A stretch of 64,000 nucleotides of DNA, taken from positions 12,993,193-13,057,192 of the forward strand of contig NC_054534.1 in NCBI RefSeq assembly GCF_017654505.1, in the 5' to 3' direction. The notes beneath the pieces are model-generated. The model was given only the letters and a program-made list of their open reading frames with translations, ran no database searches and had not been told where the DNA came from. How positions within the stretch are numbered: position 1 is the stretch's first letter; each line of letters begins with the position of its first letter. The position numbers were made by a program, and so were the translations under genes. Positions 57,217 to 64,000 of this stretch are shown piece by piece. The DNA is from Polyodon spathula. Taxonomy: Eukaryota; Chordata; Actinopteri; Acipenseriformes; Polyodontidae.

Positions 57217-58397
57217 CTTAAGCTAATATTACACTAGAAGAGCAGTTCTACATGAAAGTGCTGACCTCTCAAACATGGTCCCTTTTCACAACTTCTCACA
57301 AAAAGTTAACTAAAGTAAAATATCCTTCCCTGAAAGAAACTCTTACAATAAACTCTAATAAAATCTAATAAACTCATTAGACATTTTATAAAGTGCTTAT
57401 GTAGCCAAGTATTTGGGGAATTTAAAAAGTTTTTAGGCCATGGTCACAGTGAAAATAATGAAAAACTGATAGCATACCTCATCTAAAAAAGGAGCCAAGC
57501 CTTTGTTTCCCAGAGATTTTTTTTCCCCAACCAAGGAAATTGTTTGAGGCAGTCTACTTGTTTTTATTTAACTTTTGTTTCTTTATGCAACCTGGTACAA
57601 TATTTGCAAGTTCCTACTCAAAAGAAGTGAATTATGTATTATCTAGGTTGATTTTACTTCTAATCAATTCTGCTATGTTAGCTTTTTTTTAACAAATACT
57701 ATTCAAACATTTCATGACTTCTCTGTCAAGGTTCCTTATCTGTGAGGTCCTTGTATTGATGGCTAAGACTGCCATCTTTAAACGTGTTAGTTTACTACTA
57801 ATAAACGTTTAGAAAATCCATAAACTATAATGTAACATTATGCAGCTGACTAGTCTATATCACTATATATCAAGAACGTAATCTGTGTTGTTGCTTCTAA
57901 AAGTTACTGAGAATTTGCATCTGTGAACAAATAAAGGATGATGATGCAGAGATCAAGAGAAACCTGCTTTGTTAATGTATTTTATACATATTATTTTGTT
58001 TTAAATCAGTCCCAACTGTAGCCGTCTGTCTTAAGCAAAACTAATAATATTTAACATTACTATGTTGTCACGTGCCACTGTTTAAGAATTTTTTAACCAA
58101 TGCACTATCCACAGCCTTTTTCATTTTTGACTACTGTCTGAGTCTTAATGCCGCTGGATCATAGCTTGACATATGTAATCCAATGAAACATTGCAGGTGG
58201 TACAACATAGTTTGCCACCAAATTGTGCAAAATTATTGTACACGATCCGCTGCAGTAATTATTGTAGATTTTTTAATTCATTTTGGACACTCACAAAATG
58301 TTCACTCACTTACTACTAAACCCGCCCTGGATGCCTATATCTACCAATGAGCGAGGAGAGGCCAGAGTGGTTATTGGCTGCTAAGTGTAAGTGTCTA
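57217..58397. other. No assigned feature
   Basis: AT-rich. AAACGTTTAGAAAATCCATAAAC at about 57803 resembles a segment at 28863. Near 58345, CTACCAATGAGCGAGGAGAGG and GGTTATTGGCTG are somewhat GC-richer and could belong with the palindromic segment at 58499. Confidence 0.45.
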
Positions 58398-58411
58398 TAT
58401 ATATATCTATC

Positions 58412-58470
<59 letters not shown>
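58398..58470. repeat. Interrupted (TA)n
   Basis: A long TA-rich run with a few breaks, adjoining the GC-rich palindrome on its right. Confidence 0.95.
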
Positions 58471-58498
58471 CGCTAAGGAATTCAAATCTCACGTAGCA

Positions 58499-58617
58499 TC
58501 GATGCGGGCTCTACCGTGTGGAAGATGACCGCAACTGGAGTTATGCGTCCCGAGTCGAAGGCGAGGGAGCGATAACGAAAGTCAAGGTAATCTACCACAC
58601 GGTAGAGCCCGCATCGA
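58499..58617. repeat. GC-rich palindromic element, 23-bp perfect arms
   Basis: The left arm (58499-58521) starts TCGATGCGGGCTCTACC. The right arm (58595-58617) is its exact inverse complement, ending GGTAGAGCCCGCATCGA. The 73-bp spacer contains CCCGAGTCGAAGGCGAGGG and GATAACGAAAGTCAAGG. Base composition is far from that of the flanks, which include a (TA)n tract directly to the left. It may be the end or the whole of a short MITE, but I do not recognise the family and see no target duplication. Confidence 0.85.
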
Positions 58618-58924
58618 GAAGGCTCTGTCGCTATTAGAAAACAATTTATTTCTTTATCTTCTCTTTACAAAAAACTTTAAAACCTAAATTTACCTAGAAT
58701 TTCTGACAGTTCTGTATTTTAACTTTTCTATTGTGGGGGGAGGGGGTTAGCGGTAAATTGTGTACGTTTCAAACTGAAATCTTATTCAGGGATATATTTC
58801 CATCGGTAATAAAAATACTATTAACGAAAAGGCTCAAAACTCTAGATTGTGCGCATTCCTTGTTAGTAGCTGCCAGTCTGTTTTTCATTCAACGGTTTCC
58901 TTCAGTTTTCTTGACACTTTTTGT
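58618..58924. other. No recognisable feature
   Basis: Unassigned sequence between the palindrome and a hAT terminus. A GGGGGGAGGGGG run occurs near 58735-58746. Confidence 0.5.
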
Positions 58925-59004
58925 AAATTCAGTATTCGGCCTAATCTTTTGAGATGGATTCGGTATTAGGCCAAATCACAAAAACTTGGATTCGGTGCAT
59001 CCCT
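58925..59004. mobile_element. hAT-type transposon end
   Basis: ATTCGGCCTAATC, GATTCGGTATTAGGCC and GGATTCGGTGCATCCCTA. Read inverted this is TAGGGATGCACCGAATCC and then GGCC-AATACCGAATCC, a widespread hAT terminus (CAGGGATGCACCGAA). Only one end is present. Confidence 0.6.
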
Positions 59005-60167
59005 ACTTGGTTTACATATTGCCAATTTTCATTTGCCAACATTTCTTCTGTTGCAGCTGAAATGTCTTGGCACCAAAGATTCAATTTCTCAATCCAGCTG
59101 GTAGTCTATAATAAGCTTGTTGTACTCATGTATAATTGAGCAGGAGCCTTCTGCTGTGCTGCAGTTCAGTCTAATACTTGAGGTATGATAAAATTCTCTG
59201 ACAAAATTTGAGGTATTTCTTTTGTTTTAATCTTTTGTTTATGCATTACCAATCTGATAACTATAATTGCCTGACATAATCGGAGAAAATCACTTAAGGG
59301 ACTAAAAATAAAAATATTAAATCCTTGCAATATTGTACCCCCTGATAATGCACATTTACAGTTTGTAAGATACTTTTTTTATCCCTGTGTGGGCAAAATG
59401 CGAAATGCACTTGTAACTAATCTGTTTCATTTGGGAACAGTTTGGGTCTTTATATAAAAAGATTACACTATTCCAATAAATCTCTCGCAGAGACCAACAT
59501 TGTGTTGAATCAGTAAGAGAGACTCTACCAGTAAGTGTTATCAAAGAAGATATTAAGGCTTTTTACATTAGGTTTTAATGGCTTCTATCAATGCACAGAA
59601 AACAGTATACTTTTAACACAATCAATTAAAAAAGTTATGGTTGTACAACTTTTATGTCAAAGACTATGAAACCATTTGAAAGCCACAGTAGTCTGAAATT
59701 AGCTCTGTCCAAAAGATTGATGCTGTATTTACAAATCTCAATCGATCTCAATCTCAATCAACCATTTTTAAAGTCAGTTTCAAAATAATAAAATAGGTAA
59801 AAATATTGTGCATTTCCAAGAAATGTACATGCATTACCCGCCAACAGTAATGGTCAGACATAAGCAATCTGAATAACTTGGAGTGAGGACCTTTTTTTTA
59901 CCACACTCAACCCACTTGCTTACTAAATATCTTAGTTGTATCTCTGAAAACATCTCTCCAAAGAAGATGTTATTGATTAATCTGTCCCACAATTATGCCT
60001 GGGGTGACACTAGTTGATCATGCACCCCAGAAATTGGAAACCCACTTTTTGGGTATGATAAACAACACATTGCCCACCTATTCATTCTGCATTTCTAGAT
60101 AATGTGCGCATTAAAATCTATTTAGGGGCACCAAGTAGGAAGTCTGAATGTGGGTAAAACCCCTACG
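59005..60167. other. No recognisable feature
   Basis: AT-rich with a short (CAATCTCAAT)-type echo near 59738-59760. No frame or repeat is supported. Confidence 0.5.
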
Positions 60168-60269
60168 GCCGGTTTCACAGACTCCGATTAGCAGTAATCT
60201 TGGGCTGCTTTACCTAAATTAACATTAGGTAGTCCAAGATCTGTGCTTACCAATGTCTGTGAAGCCAGC
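60168..60269. mobile_element. Angel-like palindromic MITE
   Basis: The left end GCCGGTTTCACAGAC and the right end read inverted, GCTGGCTTCACAGAC, bound a 102-bp element. The two halves pair along most of its length (TAATCTTGGGCTGCTTTACC against GGTAGTCCAAGATCTGTGCTTA). A short fully palindromic element with TTCACAGAC termini is typical of fish Angel-type MITEs. A half copy is at 5732. Confidence 0.65.
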
Positions 60270-61029
60270 TACTATTTATTTATCCATCTGACTGTACACT
60301 TGTTCATAGGCAGTCTGCATGTCTCATTTACAGAGAAAATAGCAAACGGTTCTTTAAAATGGTAACCATTAAGTAATCACACAGTGGATTGGAGATGTAT
60401 CAAACAAATTATAAAATCGCTACACTGTAAAACCAAAAAACCTAAAAAAAACAGAGAATAGGAAATATTAGAAAGAAAAAAAAAATCCAAAAAGGTAAGT
60501 ATAACATTGCAGCACAACATATAGAAAGATACCTTAAACCCTGTTAGATCCAATAATAAGCGTCTTATAGATTCACTGAAAGCTGGCTGCTGCCCTTATC
60601 CTTTTCAGCCACTAGCAGTTTTTAATAATGAGTGGACAGGCACAGTAATGTTGTTGTAAAAAAGTATACTTGCTCTGAGAGGCAGTCTTGGAATTCTAAA
60701 AATTGGTAGCCTTAAGTGTTCTATATTAAGCAACCACAATGGGCAGGTAAATTTTTCCTTGGTTAAATAAATCTTTTTTCTAAAGACCAAATACCAGTAA
60801 CCTGCTTTATATCATTAGAAATGCCAGGAACAAGCTAACATGAATTATTGCCAGAAGGAGGATGTAACCCAGAACCATATTATTTCAGATTTCCACAATA
60901 GTAGCTGTGTGGGAAAAAAACACATAATAAAACTAAGATACATTTACACAGTCCATATTATTAATAGTATTCCCTTGTGATTATTTAAACTCAATTCAGA
61001 ATTGAACTTGAAACCCTGCCACTGCCACC
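60270..61029. other. No recognisable feature
   Basis: AT-rich with no supported frame or repeat. Confidence 0.5.
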
Positions 61030-62150
61030 ACAAACAATCTGCCAGTGTTAAAGTGAAGCACCACAAACAATCTGCCAGTGTTAAAGTGAAGCACCACAAT
61101 CTGCCAGTGTTAAAGTGAAGCACCACAATCTGCCAGTGTTAAAGTGAAGCACCACAATCTGCCAGTGTTAAAGTGAAGCACCACAATCTGCCAGTGTTAA
61201 AGTGAAGCACCAGAAACAATCTGCCAGTGTTAAAGTGAAGCACCAGAAACAATCTGCCAGTGTTAAAGTGAAGCACCACAATCTGCCAGTGTTAAAGTGA
61301 AGCACCACAATCTGCCAGTGTTAAAGTGAAGCACCACAAACAATCTGCCAGTGTTAAAGTGAAGCACCAGAAACAATCTGCCAGTGTTAAAGTGAAGCAC
61401 CAGAAACAATCTGCCAGTGTTAAAGTGAAGCTCCCAAACAATCTGCCAGTGTTAAAGTGAAGCACCCACAATCTGCCAGTGTTAAAGTGAAGCACCACAA
61501 ACAATCTGCCAGTGTTAAAGTGAAGCACCAGAAACAATCTGCCAGTGTTAAAGTGAAGCACCACAATCTGCCAGTGTTAAAGTGAAGCACCACAATCTGC
61601 CAGTGTTAAAGTGAAGCACCACAAACAATCTGCCAGTGTTAAAGTGAAGCACCACAATCTGCCAGTGTTAAAGTGAAGCACCAGAAACAATCTGCCAGTG
61701 TTAAAGTGAAGCACCAGAAACAATCTGCCAGTGTTAAAGTGAAGCACCAGAAACAATCTGCCAGTGTTAAAGTGAAGCACCACAATCTGCCAGTGTTAAA
61801 GTGAAGCTCCACAATCTGCCAGTGTTAAAGTGAAGCACCACAATCTGCCAGTGTTAAAGTGAAGCACCACAAACAATCTGCCAGTGTTAAAGTGAAGCAC
61901 CCACAATCTGCCAGTGTTAAAGTGAAGCACCACAAACAATCTGCCAGTGTTAAAGTGAAGCACCAGAAACAATCTGCCAGTGTTAAAGTGAAGCACCACA
62001 ATCTGCCAGTGTTAAAGTGAAGCACCACAATCTGCCAGTGTTAAAGTGAAGCACCACAAACAATCTGCCAGTGTTAAAGTGAAGCACCAGAAACAATCTG
62101 CCAGTGTTAAAGTGAAGCACCACAATCTGCCAGTGTTAAAGTGAAGCACT
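61030..62150. repeat. Minisatellite, 36 copies, mixed 29- and 33-bp units
   Basis: The core CTGCCAGTGTTAAAGTGAAG is repeated 36 times and is nearly invariant. The linker takes a few forms: CACCACAAT (29-bp unit, S), CACCACAAACAAT (33-bp, L) and CACCAGAAACAAT (33-bp, G). Rare forms are CACCCACAAT (P) and CTCCCAAACAAT or CTCCACAAT. Minus-strand open frames over it (repeating VLHFNTGRL and CFTLTLADC) arise because the core lacks stops. They shift frame at each 29-bp unit and are not genes. The spacers are not unique, so it is not a CRISPR array. Confidence 0.97.
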
Positions 62151-63129
62151 ACAAACACTGAATGGCTTGTAGGTATTTAACAAGCTCTGCATTTTTCCTC
62201 ATACTCGCGACCATGTTTTTCTCCGGCTTCAGTGTGTTCCATTAAAGTGTATGAAAAAAATGGAAAGGTTACAAAGTAAATTATTACTGAAAAGATAGCT
62301 CTCAATAAAATGAATGTTATTTTGTCATTTAATTTCCATGTTAGACGGACAGAAGTAAAAGATCAAAAAGCTTACACTTGAAATGTTATTGTACATAATT
62401 TATTACTACTTATGACAAACTCATTCAAAGACAAAGGACTGGTTTTAAATTACAATATCCCATTGCCAAGGTGCTTGTCATTAACTCACAGATACAGATA
62501 TACAACAGAGTCAATAACATTAGCCTACATTATGCTGTATATCTCCATACACTTCTACTAGTCTTTAATTAACTCATTTTTTGTAAGGAGCAAACCACCT
62601 TTAATTTCATTAAACTGGAACCAAAAAATTAAGCAATATAATCCAATACCTAAAGCCTAAAGTTGTTTATCGTTCAGTGTTCTAACAATAAAGTGGAATT
62701 CTCATCTTAAAAAACTGTTAACTAAAGATTGCAGTCTTTACTTTGTTGACTGGGTAGCTTCACTCACAGTGTAAAGTAAAGCCTGAGAGTAAAGCTATTC
62801 AGCTTCATACTGTAGAGTAGATGATTCAGTCTTTTGTAGCAAGTTCTGTTTTTTTGACCCAGTTTTTTAGGTTTCCTTCTATAACGTTATTTTAGTATAT
62901 TTATACATATGGCAATTAAAATGACCATCCAAAGGAAAAAAAGTGTACAGTAAACATATAACTACACAAACACCTGTGAAGCATTACAAACATATACAAT
63001 GTTGAAGTTACAGTCTAGTTTCATGTTCAGAACTGTTGAATGATAATTTTTTAAAACACCAACAATTATATTCTGACCTTTGTTTTAACTTTTTTTTTTT
63101 TATTATTATTATTTCAAAATCTCATTCTG
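62151..63129. other. No recognisable feature
   Basis: AT-rich with no supported frame or repeat. A T tract and short (ATT)n run lie at about 63090-63113. Confidence 0.5.
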
Positions 63130-63392
63130 GTTGGTCACAATGAGAGTGCCTTTTTGAGCCCTGGTGTTCAGTACCAAATGCAGCTGGGTAGATCCTGGTT
63201 GCGTTAGACATTAACAATTAAGAGATTGCATGTGGTTTTTTAGGTGTCTTTATAAAATCTATGGCTACAGATCTGGAACACATGTTAGTCTTGACTAATT
63301 AAGCCAATAATTTGTTCAATTAGGTAACTGAGAGGTCGGTTGAAGTGAAAACCAGAAGGCCCTGTAGCTCCTCAGGACCAGGGTTATCAGCA
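63130..63392 (-). repeat. Dispersed fish-type repeat
   Basis: TTAAGCCAATAATTTGTTCAATTAGGTAACTGAG, AAAACCAGAAGGCCCTGTAGCTCC and CAGGACCAGGGTT are recognisable as the end of a widely dispersed repeat that, in the reverse sense, begins AACCCTGGTCCTGGAGAGC. It may extend left to about 63130 (GGTCACAATGAGAGTGCC). The family assignment is not certain. Confidence 0.45.
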
Positions 63393-63396
63393 GGAT

Positions 63397-63582
63397 TTTC
63401 AAAAGGGGCAAAACAAAGTCACCAGTGGTTTCTAAAAGCTGACTTGGGTCACTAAGTATAAGGCTTTCAAATGCTTTAGATGAAATGAATAGTGATATCC
63501 ACTTGTTGACAGTGATGTGGTTACATTAATCAGGCTTTAAAAATCACTTTGCGACCTAGTTCTTATTTTGCCCCTTTTGAAA
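63397..63582. mobile_element. Small MITE with 17-bp terminal inverted repeats
   Basis: TTTCAAAAGGGGCAAAA (63397-63413) and TTTTGCCCCTTTTGAAA (63566-63582) are exact inverse complements around a 152-bp interior. Weaker inverted similarity continues inward (AAAGTCAC against the inverse of ATCACTTT). There is no coding capacity. The superfamily is not clear. Confidence 0.7.

Positions 63583-64000
<418 letters not shown>

Noticed and set aside
61030..62150. Tandem array as a CRISPR or as a repetitive protein gene
   Set aside because: The linkers are few, shared forms and not unique spacers. The 29-bp units break the reading frame, so the long minus frames are not a protein.

Overview
This window reads as intergenic or intronic DNA from an AT-rich, repeat-laden vertebrate genome, most likely a ray-finned fish. 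The repeat company supports this: Tc1-like transposases, a DIRS-type tyrosine-recombinase retrotransposon, a Penelope-like GIY-YIG fragment, CR1/L2-type LINE pieces, piggyBac-, pogo/Tigger- and hAT-type elements, and tRNA-derived SINEs. Very long (TA)n tracts are also present. A non-teleost such as a sturgeon or paddlefish is my best guess from the look of several dispersed repeats, but that is inference. There is no operon structure, no CRISPR array and no bacterial-type gene organisation.

Only one stretch of host protein-coding DNA can be named: a 155-bp exon on the minus strand at 51035-51189. It encodes part of galactose-1-phosphate uridylyltransferase (GALT) and matches human GALT exon 10 in length, phase and protein sequence. 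I found neither neighbouring exon within the window. Either the introns are very large or this is a detached copy.

Layout. 1-8.2 kb: mostly unassigned AT-rich sequence with microsatellites, an ancient duplicated repeat (2.4-3.1 kb), a second pair of diverged repeats (6.4 and 7.5 kb) and a TATA/splice-donor pair on the minus strand (6.0-6.2 kb). 8.2-10.5 kb: a cluster of transposon remains (CR1-like LINE, a TTAA-flanked piggyBac-like element, a second LINE reverse transcriptase). 14.6-18.6 kb: a dispersed LINE/SINE tail, an unexplained GC-rich island (15.6-16.4 kb) and an LTR-like unit. 20.5 and 38.1 kb: two copies of one MITE, the second refolded into a near-perfect palindrome. 21.5 and 38.8 kb: two copies of a fish-type dispersed repeat. 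24.7-26 kb: a SINE and a GC-box-rich segment with a pentamer minisatellite. 27.1-30.7 kb: a solo LTR inside a (TA)n tract, a Penelope fragment, a Tc1 end, a second LTR and an L2-type reverse transcriptase piece. 32.1-33.4 kb: two local tandem duplications. 35.6-37.7 kb: an LTR and a nearly complete dead Tc1 transposon. 39.3-41.5 kb: a DIRS pol relic interrupted by another repeat. 43 kb: a poly-C tract of about 140 bp. 45.7 and 46.8 kb: two perfect short hairpins. 49-50.7 kb: a pogo/Tigger-like MITE, a SINE and a decayed Tc1. 51 kb: the GALT exon. 52.4-53.3 kb: a large inverted repeat and a DIRS gag relic. 54.8-55.3 kb: a 255-bp tandem duplication with no differences that I can see. 56-57.2 kb: a hAT element carrying a second poly-C tract. 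58.5 kb: a GC-rich palindrome. 61.0-62.1 kb: a 36-copy minisatellite with two unit lengths. 63.1-64 kb: a dispersed repeat, a small MITE and a terminal (TA)n(CA)n tract.

The genes do not form a pathway. The window is best read as the transposon-filled surroundings of one GALT exon. Nothing here is clearly a new biological system. The least explained items are the 58.5 kb palindrome, the 15.6-16.4 kb GC-rich island, the two poly-C tracts, the higher-order pattern in the minisatellite and the 24-bp perfect hairpin at 46.8 kb.
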